Shown here one piece after another: positions 29,068-37,017 of a stretch of 64,000 nt of DNA. Numbering within the stretch: position 1 is the first letter of the stretch; the number at the start of each line of letters is the position of its first letter. This DNA is from Dehalobacter sp. DCM (GTDB taxonomy: Bacteria > Bacillota > Desulfitobacteriia > Desulfitobacteriales > Syntrophobotulaceae): the NCBI RefSeq assembly GCF_024972775.1, contig NZ_CP092282.1, positions 2,163,001 to 2,227,000 of the forward strand, in the 5' to 3' direction. The position numbers and the translations under genes are program-made. The notes beneath the pieces were generated by a model. The model saw only the letters and a program-made list of their open reading frames with translations, had not been told where the DNA came from and made no database searches.

Positions 29068-30216
29068 ATGATGATGTTGGAACAAGCTAAGGAAACAAAT
29101 CAACTGTTTATTGATATTGATGAAGGGAGGATTCCAAAGAGAGTACCCGTTTACACCTGGATGGATATCACCTACATCATGCAGTATGCCGGTGTTAATC
29201 TAAAAAGAGCCCAATGGGATGTTGACCATTTTAAGGACATGGTGGAATTTGGAGCAAAGTCTTTCCAATCGGATATTAATCCGGCAACCTTTACCCGAAT
29301 AATGCCGGTCTATAATATCTTAGGCGCCGTCAATTTTGTTATGAGCTCGGAAGGTCAAATTCAGCATCCCGAAGTTACAGGCATGCAACCGGAAGAGTAT
29401 GACGAAATGATTAATGACCCGTATAAATTCACCCATGACAAGATATTGCCCCGTCTCTATAAGAATTTGGATACGACACCGGAAAAGAAAGCCATGGTCT
29501 TTGCCAAGGCCATGAAAGCCCATAGTGATATTTTTGGTCAAATCTTTGCCCATCACGATTTGATGGCGGAAAAATACGGGCTTGCTTACGACCGTGTTGG
29601 CTGTCAAACGATAGCGCCGTTTGATCAGGTAGCGGACCAATTCAGAAGCTTCAGCGGCATCAGTACCGATATCCGAAGATATCCGGATAAAGTACTAAAA
29701 GCCTGTGAAGCTGTCCTGCCAATGATGCTCAAGTCAGGCGTCAAACCGCATTCCTCACGACAAAAAAGAACGTTTATTCCGTTGCATATGGCGCCCTATT
29801 TAAGAGAAAAAGACTTTGAAAAATTCTATTGGCCGACATTTAAACGACTCATTGATGCGTTATGGGAAGCTGGAGCAGCACCTCTCTTATTTGTTGAACA
29901 AGATTGGACAAGATTCCTTGATTATTTGAATGAATTGCCGGCAGGGACCCAGATGATGTTCGAATATGGCGACCCTAAAGTGATTAAAGAAAAAGTAGGT
30001 AAGAAGCATATTATCTCCGGCCTGTACCCGTTGACTTTACTGGCTAGGGGCACAAAGCAAGAGTGTATCGATAAGGCCAAGGAGATGATTGATATCCTGG
30101 CACCAGGCGGAAACTATATTTTTTCTTTCGATAAAGTTGCCTTAAATCTCAAGGATGCCAAGCCTGAAAACATCATTGCTGTCAACGAGTTTGTCAAAGA
30201 ATATGCCGTCTATTAA
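29068..30216 (+). CDS. UroD-type corrinoid-dependent methyltransferase (methyltransferase I)
   Basis: About 382 residues of the uroporphyrinogen-decarboxylase-like methyltransferase family (MtaA/MtbA and the O-demethylase methyltransferase I group). The family end ECIDKAKEMIDILAPGGNYI is clear, with candidate metal ligands in FIPLHMAPYL and the EQDW stretch. With the nearby corrinoid protein it would move a methyl group from a methoxylated substrate to cob(I)amide. True haem biosynthesis is unlikely: there are two diverged copies beside a corrinoid protein and no hem genes. AAAGGAAG supports ATG 29068 rather than 29047. It is the first gene after sigma-54 promoter 1. Confidence 0.83.
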   Translation: MMMLEQAKETNQLFIDIDEGRIPKRVPVYTWMDITYIMQYAGVNLKRAQWDVDHFKDMVEFGAKSFQSDINPATFTRIMPVYNILGAVNFVMSSEGQIQHPEVTGMQPEEYDEMINDPYKFTHDKILPRLYKNLDTTPEKKAMVFAKAMKAHSDIFGQIFAHHDLMAEKYGLAYDRVGCQTIAPFDQVADQFRSFSGISTDIRRYPDKVLKACEAVLPMMLKSGVKPHSSRQKRTFIPLHMAPYLREKDFEKFYWPTFKRLIDALWEAGAAPLLFVEQDWTRFLDYLNELPAGTQMMFEYGDPKVIKEKVGKKHIISGLYPLTLLARGTKQECIDKAKEMIDILAPGGNYIFSFDKVALNLKDAKPENIIAVNEFVKEYAVY

Positions 30217-30242
30217 AAATAGTGATAGGGAGGTATTCCATT

Positions 30243-30389
30243 ATGGAATTTAAATCGGAATATTATACGTCGTGGTCGGATTATCTTGAAAAGAACACCA
30301 TTGATTGTGAGAATGAAGATGTTATTGCAGCGAATACGCAGTCTTATGAGGAAATGGTCTTTGCTTTCACCATGTGGCTGGTAATGTAA
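30243..30389 (+). CDS. Small protein following the first methyltransferase
   Basis: A 48-codon ORF, ATG to TAA, 26 bp after the methyltransferase gene, with GGGAGGT seven bases upstream. It is acidic with aromatic residues and ends in the hydrophobic stretch FAFTMWLVM. No known family is recognised. A similarly placed small ORF of 41 codons follows the second methyltransferase and also ends in a short hydrophobic stretch, so both may be real companions of these enzymes. Confidence 0.55.
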   Translation: MEFKSEYYTSWSDYLEKNTIDCENEDVIAANTQSYEEMVFAFTMWLVM

Positions 30390-30410
30390 ACACGGTTTGA
30401 AAAAACGGGA

Positions 30411-30449
30411 GATACAGTAATGAATCGGTAGGTGATTCATTACTGTATC
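30411..30449. promoter_or_regulatory. Paired activator sites (UAS 2 and 3)
   Basis: GATACAGTAATGAATC at 30411-30426 and its exact reverse complement GATTCATTACTGTATC at 30434-30449, seven bases apart. Each arm is itself one copy of the 16-bp dyad. There is no T run, so this is not a terminator. It lies about 120-160 bp upstream of sigma-54 promoter 2. Confidence 0.72.
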
Positions 30450-30500
30450 AACAAGAGAAGGGTTAAAATAAGCATATCTTTTTGAATACAAAATCATAAC

Positions 30501-30516
30501 GATACAGTAATGTATC
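30501..30516. promoter_or_regulatory. Activator-binding dyad (UAS 4)
   Basis: GATACAGTAATGTATC, about 60 bp upstream of the -24 element of promoter 2, the same distance as UAS 1 to promoter 1. Confidence 0.72.
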
Positions 30517-30567
30517 ACAGGGTAAGTATGAAAAAGGAAAAACACTTATTTTTGGCGGATTTTTGAG

Positions 30568-30584
30568 TTGGCACACTTTGTGCT
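30568..30584 (+). promoter_or_regulatory. Sigma-54 promoter 2
   Basis: TTGGCACACTTTGTGCT: GG at 30570-30571, GC at 30582-30583, ten bases between. It precedes the corrinoid protein gene. Confidence 0.83.
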
Positions 30585-30639
30585 TATACAATGGTATGAA
30601 ATCATTAAATTATTATAAAAAATAACAGGAGGAAATGAA

Positions 30640-31278
30640 ATGGCAAATTTAGATGCGATAACAAAAGCTGTAGGGGAACTTGACGAAGAAAATGTACTAA
30701 ACCTGCTTAACACGTTTATCAGCTCGAATCCAACAGAAGAAGATGCCCAAAAGGTAGTGGCTGCTTGTCAGAATGGGATGGCTGTCGTCGGAGATTTATT
30801 TGAAAAAGGTGAATACTTTGTTGGTGATTTGATTTTTGCAGGAGAACTCCTAACCGGTGCCATAGAGATGCTAAAACCTATTCTCGGTTCCCAAAACGAA
30901 AATAATGCCGGGACGATCATCTTAGGAACTGTTTCCGGTGACTTACACGATATCGGTAAAAATATTTTCAGGAGCATGGCCGAAGCCGCCGGTTTTAAAG
31001 TAGTCGACTTGGGAATCGATCAACCTGCCAGCGAATTTGTTAATCAAGTTAAAGAACACCATCCTGTGATTGTGGGTATGAGCGGTGTACTGACCCTGGC
31101 CCTCGATGCCATGAAGAATACAGTCGATGCCTTAAAAGAAGCAGGACTGAGAGACAGTGTGAAAATTATTATCGGAGGAAACCCGGTGACCAAAGAGGCG
31201 TGTGAACAAATCGGGGCGGATGCTTTTACCACCAATGCTGCTGAAGGTGTGAAGATCTGTCAAGGTTGGTTAAACTAA
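30640..31278 (+). CDS. Corrinoid (cobalamin-binding) protein
   Basis: A 212-residue methyl carrier of the MtaC/MtbC/MtvC type. The N-terminal four-helix cap domain (about 1-90) is followed by a Rossmann-like B12 domain with the base-off motif DLHDIGKN (DxHxxG, about residues 105-112), then GMSGVLTLALDAM and IIGGNPVT. The histidine replaces the lower axial base of the cobamide. It would accept methyl groups from the flanking UroD-type enzymes. The second methyltransferase (to tetrahydrofolate) and the reductive activator are not in the window and must be elsewhere. Confidence 0.92.
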   Translation: MANLDAITKAVGELDEENVLNLLNTFISSNPTEEDAQKVVAACQNGMAVVGDLFEKGEYFVGDLIFAGELLTGAIEMLKPILGSQNENNAGTIILGTVSGDLHDIGKNIFRSMAEAAGFKVVDLGIDQPASEFVNQVKEHHPVIVGMSGVLTLALDAMKNTVDALKEAGLRDSVKIIIGGNPVTKEACEQIGADAFTTNAAEGVKICQGWLN

Positions 31279-31401
31279 CAAGGGCTAAAGCTCTTTTCCA
31301 AACGAGAGGAGGTTCGGATCAGAGATAAAATTAATGCAGCAAAATGAGTAAAAAATTCAGAACTAAAAAAAGACTAGGTATATTTATAGGGGAGGATTTA
31401 T

Positions 31402-32751
31402 ATGAAATTAGCCGGTCAAGATATTATCGGTTCTGACGAAAAACTGAGCATTAAGCAATCATTATTTTTTGGTTTTCAGTCGGTATTGGCATGCAATTTG
31501 TTTTTAGGTCCTATTGTTATTATCGGTATTATGCAAATGAATGTCAGTGCGGCAGCCGCCCTTATTGCAAGCACCTTTTTAGCATGTGGGATTGCAACGA
31601 TTATTCAATCAGGTTTATTTCTTAGATATCAGGTTATTCAAGGAATGTCCTTTGCTATCTTTGGCGCCGTCATTTCAATTGCTGTCAAAGCAGACTTTGC
31701 AACGGTGTTCGGAGGCATCATAGCAGCCTCAGTTATCCTTATGCTTCTCGGGTTAACAAAAACTTTTAGTATAATTGTAAATAAACTTATTCCGGGACTT
31801 GTTGCCGGAACGGTTATTACAATTATTGGGATTGCTTTAATGCCTATTACCTGGAATTCAATTATCGGCTTACCTGGGACGCCGGGTATAAACTTTTTGG
31901 AAGCAGGCGTAACGTTTATAGCAATGATAGTTTTCATGAGATTTGGACAGATTAAAAATAAAATCGGAAGAATACTTTCCATTGGATCTGTTATTTATGC
32001 TATCGTGTTAGGGACTGTTGTCGCCGCTTTCTTTGGGCATGTCGACTTGTCGCCTGTTGCTTCGGCTCCCTGGTTTGCAATTCCTCAGTTCTTACCATTC
32101 GGTCCTCCCAAGTTTGACATCAGTGCCATGATCACCATGACCTTCATCTTGTTAATTGTTATGGTTGAATCAGTCGGGACTTGGTTTACCATCTCAGAAA
32201 TGTCGGGAGAAAAGATGGACAAGAAACGGCTAGACAGAGGCGTAATCGGCGAAGGACTTGGCTGTTTAATCGGTACATTTATCGGAGGGCTGCCTACCAC
32301 CAGTTATGCTTCCAATTCAGGAGTCTTGATCGTAACCAAAGTATTTAGCCGCTATGCTGCGATTGGAGGCGGTATCATCGCGATTGCCATGGCTCTTTGT
32401 CCGAAGCTGATGTATCTCATCGCGATCGTTCCCAGTTCGGTTATCTGGGGAGTCTATGGTGTCATCTGTGTTATGGTTGTCACCAGCGGATTAGCCAGTA
32501 TCCGAAGTTATCCGTTTACCGAACGTAATACGCTCGTGATCGGTACCTCCATTCTGGTTACCATTGGCGTCAGTGTTCTTCCTCCCGCACTAGTCCAGAG
32601 TATGCCCTCTCTTCTCAGCTATTTATTCGGCTCGGCAATCTGTATTGGTGCTTTAACCGCGATCATCATGAATTTAATTTTGCCGGAAAAAGCATCGGAT
32701 AAAGCAATACCCAGTCGTTCTGGTGAAGCTGCGGAAATGATGGCTAAATAA
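31402..32751 (+). CDS. NCS2 (xanthine/uracil-type) permease
   Basis: A 449-residue membrane protein of the nucleobase-cation symporter-2 family with about 12-14 helices. Family signatures are VMVESVGTWFTISEMSG, the helix-10 region DRGVIGEGLGCLIGTFIGG and TTSYASNSGVLIVTKVFSR. The Gln/Glu residues that bind purine or pyrimidine are not the standard set, and it lies inside an aromatic catabolic island. A phenolic substrate, or the final demethylated product, is a reasonable guess but inference. GGGGAGG supports the start. Confidence 0.82.
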   Translation: MKLAGQDIIGSDEKLSIKQSLFFGFQSVLACNLFLGPIVIIGIMQMNVSAAAALIASTFLACGIATIIQSGLFLRYQVIQGMSFAIFGAVISIAVKADFATVFGGIIAASVILMLLGLTKTFSIIVNKLIPGLVAGTVITIIGIALMPITWNSIIGLPGTPGINFLEAGVTFIAMIVFMRFGQIKNKIGRILSIGSVIYAIVLGTVVAAFFGHVDLSPVASAPWFAIPQFLPFGPPKFDISAMITMTFILLIVMVESVGTWFTISEMSGEKMDKKRLDRGVIGEGLGCLIGTFIGGLPTTSYASNSGVLIVTKVFSRYAAIGGGIIAIAMALCPKLMYLIAIVPSSVIWGVYGVICVMVVTSGLASIRSYPFTERNTLVIGTSILVTIGVSVLPPALVQSMPSLLSYLFGSAICIGALTAIIMNLILPEKASDKAIPSRSGEAAEMMAK

Positions 32752-32791
32752 AGATTAAATAATTTTATACCTTTGACTTCTTTATTGCTAA

Positions 32792-32833
32792 AGGTGAATG
32801 TGGAAAAACAGTTATGTTTTTTCACATTCACCT
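32792..32833 (+). terminator. Hairpin terminator after the permease gene
   Basis: AGGTGAATGTG...CACATTCACCT with A-rich and T-rich continuation in the stem. It probably ends the corrinoid-permease transcript, although read-through to the next methyltransferase is possible. Confidence 0.65.
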
Positions 32834-32907
32834 ATGTGTTAAATCAAATAATTGTGGGCTAAATAGGCAATTGCGAAATAAATAAACTCGAGGAAGGTGA
32901 AAATGTA

Positions 32908-34068
32908 ATGGACACAGCAAACATGTATGAGGAAAGGGTCAAACGGTTTGTTACTACAACGAATCACCAAGAACCGGACAGAGTCCCGATTTTGTCTAAC
33001 ATTGAAACTTGGGCGGTATCGTATGCTGAATCCACCATTACGGAATGTCTGGAAAGCCATGAAAAAGAAATTGAGGTCTTTGCCAAACCTTTTGGTGATA
33101 TTTATTTTGATGGAACATTAGGCTTTACGTTGAACCGTGCTATGAAACTATACTCTAAATTAGGTTCCAATGCCTACTTTGTGTCTCAGGACGGTACAAC
33201 GCTTCAACACTCCGAAATTTCACCAATGCAAGCAAGTGATTATGATGCATTTATTGACGATCCATTAATGTTCACATACAATACGATCTTCAAAAAGAAA
33301 TATCCTGAATTAAGCAAACCCTATCCCGAAAACAAGCAGGCGCTCAAAGCGGCCGCTTTAGAATTAGCTGATTTTGGACTAAAAATGCAAAAAGGTGTAG
33401 CCTATCTAAAGGAAACACATGGCGTACCGGTAACTGCAGGAAACTATGTTATATCCCCCTTGGATATGATCTTCGACTATTATCGCGGATTTGGCGGCAC
33501 GCTCACTGACTTGAGGCGATATCCGGACAAAGTCAAAGCAGCAACGGAAAAACTGGTCGATTTTTGTATAGGGTTAGCCATAGGAGGGGCTTCCAAACTT
33601 GAACCATTCCCATGGGTATTTACCCCCCTTCATATCCCTAATTATTTATCGGCAAAACAATTTGGTGAGTTCTATTGGCCTTTCTATAAGAGAGTATTAC
33701 TCGCACTGCATGAAAAAGGTGCCAAAGTTTATGCTTTTCTGGAAGGTAATTGGGAAAACTTTTATGATTATTTACTTGAGCTTCCAAAAAACTTCTTAAT
33801 TGGCGCTATGGAAAAAGACGATATCTTTAGAGCCAAAAAAATAATCGGGGATACAATTACAATCGCCGGCGGGATGTCTTTAAATTTATTGCGGTATGGA
33901 ACCAAAGAAGAGTGCATCGATCACGCCAAGAAAGTAATCGATGTGTGTGCTCCCGGTGGTGGGTATATTTTTGGTACTAACCTTGTTATGCTCTCTAAAG
34001 GCGATGTCAATGTTGAAAATCTGAAGGCCGTCAATGAGTTTGTCCACAATTATGGGATCTATAAATAA
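32908..34068 (+). CDS. UroD-type corrinoid-dependent methyltransferase, second copy
   Basis: A 386-residue paralogue of the methyltransferase at 29068. Conserved blocks include DRVPIL near the N-terminus, LRRYPDKVKAA, FTPLHIPNYLSAKQFGEFYW and ECIDHAKKVIDVCAPGGGYI. The two proteins are clearly diverged, suggesting different methoxylated substrates or different positions on one ring. No promoter of the sigma-54 type was found directly upstream, so it may be expressed by read-through from promoter 2. GAGGAAGG precedes the ATG. Confidence 0.83.
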   Translation: MDTANMYEERVKRFVTTTNHQEPDRVPILSNIETWAVSYAESTITECLESHEKEIEVFAKPFGDIYFDGTLGFTLNRAMKLYSKLGSNAYFVSQDGTTLQHSEISPMQASDYDAFIDDPLMFTYNTIFKKKYPELSKPYPENKQALKAAALELADFGLKMQKGVAYLKETHGVPVTAGNYVISPLDMIFDYYRGFGGTLTDLRRYPDKVKAATEKLVDFCIGLAIGGASKLEPFPWVFTPLHIPNYLSAKQFGEFYWPFYKRVLLALHEKGAKVYAFLEGNWENFYDYLLELPKNFLIGAMEKDDIFRAKKIIGDTITIAGGMSLNLLRYGTKEECIDHAKKVIDVCAPGGGYIFGTNLVMLSKGDVNVENLKAVNEFVHNYGIYK

Positions 34069-34083
34069 AGGGGGTGAAATCTA

Positions 34084-34209
34084 GTGTCAAATGAACTGAC
34101 AATCCTAGAATTGTTTCAAGAACTAAAAAAAGAATTGGATTTCTTACCCGATGATGATAATCTGAGAGAAGGCTTTCTGCAAGGATTGACTTTTATTATG
34201 ATCCTTTAA
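34084..34209 (+). CDS. Small protein following the second methyltransferase
   Basis: A 41-codon ORF starting with GTG, 15 bp after the methyltransferase stop, with GGGGGTG as ribosome site. It is acidic and ends in a hydrophobic stretch GLTFIMIL. It resembles the small ORF at 30243 in size, position, acidity and tail, though identity is low. No family recognised. Confidence 0.5.
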   Translation: MSNELTILELFQELKKELDFLPDDDNLREGFLQGLTFIMIL

Positions 34210-34216
34210 TAAAATC

Positions 34217-34255
34217 GATACACTTATGAATCAGTAGCTGATACATTTTATTATC
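34217..34255. promoter_or_regulatory. Paired activator sites (UAS 5 and 6)
   Basis: GATACACTTATGAATC at 34217-34232 and GATACATTTTATTATC at 34240-34255, again with seven bases between them, like the pair at 30411-30449. They are about 120-160 bp upstream of sigma-54 promoter 3. Confidence 0.65.
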
Positions 34256-34300
34256 AGAAGGGAAAGTGGCAATATAGCCTTTTTCTAAACAACGATTGGA

Positions 34301-34332
34301 GCACCGATACAATTATGTATCGGTGCTTTTTA
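34301..34332 (+). terminator. Terminator hairpin that contains an activator site (UAS 7)
   Basis: GCACCGATACA-ATTA-TGTATCGGTGC followed by TTTTT is a good intrinsic terminator for the methyltransferase transcript. The inner 16 bp GATACAATTATGTATC (34306-34321) also match the activator dyad, 55-70 bp upstream of promoter 3. One sequence may therefore serve both roles. Confidence 0.7.
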
Positions 34333-34372
34333 ATAATCAGGAAAAAACCCTTGAAATTAAGCGCTTTTTAAG

Positions 34373-34389
34373 TTGGCACGATTTTTGCT
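34373..34389 (+). promoter_or_regulatory. Sigma-54 promoter 3
   Basis: TTGGCACGATTTTTGCT: GG at 34375-34376, GC at 34387-34388, ten bases between. It precedes the CoA-transferase genes and probably the whole reductase-dehydrogenase-cyclohydrolase run. Confidence 0.88.
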
Positions 34390-34451
34390 TAATATATTGT
34401 TGTAAGTGAAAGACTTCATCATCACAATTATTAACAAAAAGGTGGATCAAG

Positions 34452-35117
34452 ATGAGCAAAAACAAGCTGAAGACTGCCTCTGAAGCAATTGAATGCATTA
34501 AGAGTGGAAGTGTCATCATGGTTGGTGGGTTCATGGGATGCGGCAGCCCGAAACATATTCTCGATGTTTTGGCTGAGACCAATGTTAAAGATCTCACCTG
34601 TATCAGTAATGATACGGATTTTGAAGGGGTTGGGGTTGGAAAACTGGTTAAAAAAGGAAAAATAGCTAAACTCATTGCTTCCCATATCGGTACCAATCCG
34701 GAAACCGGCAGGAAGATGAATAGCGGTGAGATTGTTGTAGAGTTAAACCCCCAGGGAACCTTTGTGGAAAGGATAAGGTGCGGCGGTGCAGGATTAGGGG
34801 GATTTCTCACTCCGACGGGTCTTGGAACGATTATTGAAAACGGCAAAAAAAAGATTGACGTTAATGGGATCACGTATTTACTTGAGACGCCGTTGAGAGC
34901 CAACGTGGCTTTAATTAAAGCCTTCAAAGCCGATTCATGGGGTAATCTGATATTTAGGGGATCCGGTCGGAATTTTAATCTGGCGATGGCCACGGCTGCG
35001 GATTATGTTATTGCCGAAGTCGAAGAATGTGTCAGTGTTGGAGATATTGACCCTGAAGATGTCATGCTGCCTGGAATTTTCATTGACGCCATTGTACTGA
35101 GGAGGGAAGAGGTATGA
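34452..35117 (+). CDS. 3-oxoacid (acetoacetate) CoA-transferase, subunit A
   Basis: A 221-residue class I CoA-transferase alpha subunit (AtoD/ScoA/CtfA-like): VMVGGFMGCGSPKHILD near the N-terminus, and GTFVERIRCGGAGLGGFLTPTG. With subunit B it would move CoA from acetyl-CoA or another donor to acetoacetate, the free acid released by the lyase at 39238. The stop overlaps the next start (ATGA), so the subunits are translationally coupled. First gene behind sigma-54 promoter 3. Confidence 0.9.
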   Translation: MSKNKLKTASEAIECIKSGSVIMVGGFMGCGSPKHILDVLAETNVKDLTCISNDTDFEGVGVGKLVKKGKIAKLIASHIGTNPETGRKMNSGEIVVELNPQGTFVERIRCGGAGLGGFLTPTGLGTIIENGKKKIDVNGITYLLETPLRANVALIKAFKADSWGNLIFRGSGRNFNLAMATAADYVIAEVEECVSVGDIDPEDVMLPGIFIDAIVLRREEV

Positions 35118-35767
35118 CAGCAAAAGAAATGATCGTCAGACGAATAGCGAAAGAATTTAGCGATGGTGATATTGTCAACTTAGGTATTGGTATGCCGACG
35201 ATGGCGACGGACTATATTCCCGAAGGTATCCAGGTGATTGTTCAGGCCGAACATGGTTTTATCGGAATGGGCCCCAAACCTAAAGAAGGGGAAGAAGATT
35301 GGAATTTGGTTGATGCCGGCGGAAAACCGACCAGTATTATTTCCGGTGGGGCTTTTTTTGACAGCACGTTGTCTTTTGCCATGATCCGGGGAGGCCACAT
35401 TGACAAAACCGTTCTAGGGGCTTTGCAGGTCGATCAGTATGGCAATCTTGCCAACTGGATGATACCGGGGAAGATGGTACCCGGAATGGGTGGCGCCATG
35501 GATTTGGTGGTTGGTGCCAAAAAAGTCATTGTTGCTATGGAGCATACCACCAAAGACGGAGAACCTAAAATTCTCAAAGAATGTACGCTGCCTTTGACGG
35601 CCTGCAAGGAGGTCGATTTGATCATAACCAATATGGCGGTGCTTGAAGTTACCCCAAAAGGATTACTGGTTAAGGAAATTGCGCCGGGATTATCAATTGA
35701 GGATTTACAAAAAGCAACGGAGGCCGATCTGATCATCAGCGATAATTTATGTGTCATGGCGTATTAA
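35114..35767 (+). CDS. 3-oxoacid (acetoacetate) CoA-transferase, subunit B
   Basis: A 217-residue beta subunit (AtoA/ScoB/CtfB-like) with LGIGMPT at residues 23-29 and the catalytic glutamate in QAEHGFIGMG, which forms the glutamyl-CoA intermediate. SGGAFFDSTLSFAMIRGGH and GAMDLVVGAKK are typical of the family. It starts within the stop of subunit A. Confidence 0.9.
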   Translation: MTAKEMIVRRIAKEFSDGDIVNLGIGMPTMATDYIPEGIQVIVQAEHGFIGMGPKPKEGEEDWNLVDAGGKPTSIISGGAFFDSTLSFAMIRGGHIDKTVLGALQVDQYGNLANWMIPGKMVPGMGGAMDLVVGAKKVIVAMEHTTKDGEPKILKECTLPLTACKEVDLIITNMAVLEVTPKGLLVKEIAPGLSIEDLQKATEADLIISDNLCVMAY

Positions 35768-35796
35768 GGGTATTTCGCAAGAGGAGGTAAGTTAAA

Positions 35797-36141
35797 GTGA
35801 AAAAGGTTGCGCTTAACGATGTTAAACCATATCAGGCTCCCAAACATTTTGACATGACGGCCCTGAGACTGCATGGTAAGGAAGAATCAGGGTCCAGCAA
35901 GTTCTGGATGGGCATGTCCTATTTTTTACCTGGCGGCGGGGCAGAGTGGGCTTATGAAGAAAATTCGCCCACTGAAAAGATTTATTATGTCTTAGACGGA
36001 GAAATCGTCGTTACATCAAAGCACGAGGAATTTGTGCTTAGAAAAGGGGATTCTCTGTTTATTGGACCCAATGAAGGACGTTCAATGATTAACAAAACAA
36101 ACCAGGTGGCAGCTGTATTAGTCGTAATAAGTTATGAATGA
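35797..36141 (+). CDS. Small cupin protein
   Basis: A 114-residue single-domain cupin. The second motif GDSLFIGPNEGRS is clear, but the first motif (PGGGAEWAYEENSPTEKIYY) lacks the HxH metal ligands, and the second lacks the histidine. A standard metal-dependent dioxygenase is therefore unlikely. It may be a ligand-binding, isomerase-like or structural partner in the phloroglucinol pathway. AGGAGG precedes the GTG start, and it lies in line between the CoA-transferase and the SDR. Confidence 0.75.
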   Translation: MKKVALNDVKPYQAPKHFDMTALRLHGKEESGSSKFWMGMSYFLPGGGAEWAYEENSPTEKIYYVLDGEIVVTSKHEEFVLRKGDSLFIGPNEGRSMINKTNQVAAVLVVISYE

Positions 36142-36211
36142 TCAACGACGTGTCAAATAATGAAAAACATGATAGGATGTCTAATTTAATTTATGATAGG
36201 TGGTCGTAAAA

Positions 36212-37003
36212 GTGGTTGTGAATCAACAGTTTGTCAACAATCTGTTTGATGTCAAAGGAAAAGTTGCGCTTTTGACTGGAGCGACAGGGGCACTGGGGCG
36301 TGCGGTCGCTTTCGGCTATGGATTTGCAGGTATGAAACTTTTTGTTACCGGTCGGACTGACGAAAAATGCAAGGCGCTTTGCAATGATCTTGCTGCACAG
36401 GGAATCGAATGCGGTTATTCCGTCGGGGATCCTTCCAATGAGGATGACGTGATTAAAATTGTGCAGGATGCGGTGGCACGGTTTGGCGAGATCAATATCC
36501 TTCTGACAGCCGCTGGGTACAATCACGCCCAGCCAATCGTTGAACAAGAACTTACTGAATGGAAGAAAATTATGGATTCCGATGTTCAAGGTACGTGGCT
36601 TTTCTGTAAATATGTCGGCAAGCAAATGATCGCCCAGGGCAAAGGCGGAAAAATGATTTTAGTGTCTTCAGCCCGCTCCAAAATGGGAATGGCCGGGTAT
36701 ACCGGCTACTGCACGGCGAAAGCTGGAATTGACCTTATGGCTCAATCGCTGGCCTGTGAGTGGTCCGCCAAATACAAAATCAATGTTAACACCATCAATC
36801 CGACGGTATTTCGCTCCGATTTAACAGAGTGGATGTTTGATGAAGAAAGTGCTGTTTATAAAAACTTCCTGAAACGACTACCAATAGGACGGCTGGGTGA
36901 GCCGGAAGATTTTGTAGGTTCGTGTATTTTTCTTGCGTCAAGTGCCAGCGATTTTATGACAGGCGCCAATGTCGCGGTTGAAGGCGGATACTGGGCAAAC
37001 TAG
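36212..37003 (+). CDS. SDR, probable phloroglucinol reductase
   Basis: About 263 residues, classical SDR: TGATGALG at the cofactor site, an Arg in VTGRTDEK after the second strand (favours NADPH), TAAG in place of NNAG, catalytic serine in VSSARSK and YCTAK for the YxxxK pair. NADPH-dependent phloroglucinol reductases of anaerobes are SDRs and give dihydrophloroglucinol. The assignment comes from its place between the CoA-transferase, the dehydrogenase, the cyclohydrolase and the transhydroxylase. GTG 36212 lies eight bases after AGGTGG and is preferred over GTG 36200. Confidence 0.8.
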   Translation: MVVNQQFVNNLFDVKGKVALLTGATGALGRAVAFGYGFAGMKLFVTGRTDEKCKALCNDLAAQGIECGYSVGDPSNEDDVIKIVQDAVARFGEINILLTAAGYNHAQPIVEQELTEWKKIMDSDVQGTWLFCKYVGKQMIAQGKGGKMILVSSARSKMGMAGYTGYCTAKAGIDLMAQSLACEWSAKYKINVNTINPTVFRSDLTEWMFDEESAVYKNFLKRLPIGRLGEPEDFVGSCIFLASSASDFMTGANVAVEGGYWAN

Positions 37004-37017
37004 CGGAGGTCTTGATC

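Noticed and set aside
29068-34068. Uroporphyrinogen decarboxylase for haem synthesis
   Set aside because: Two diverged copies beside a corrinoid protein, under sigma-54 control, with no other hem genes; methyltransferase role fits better.
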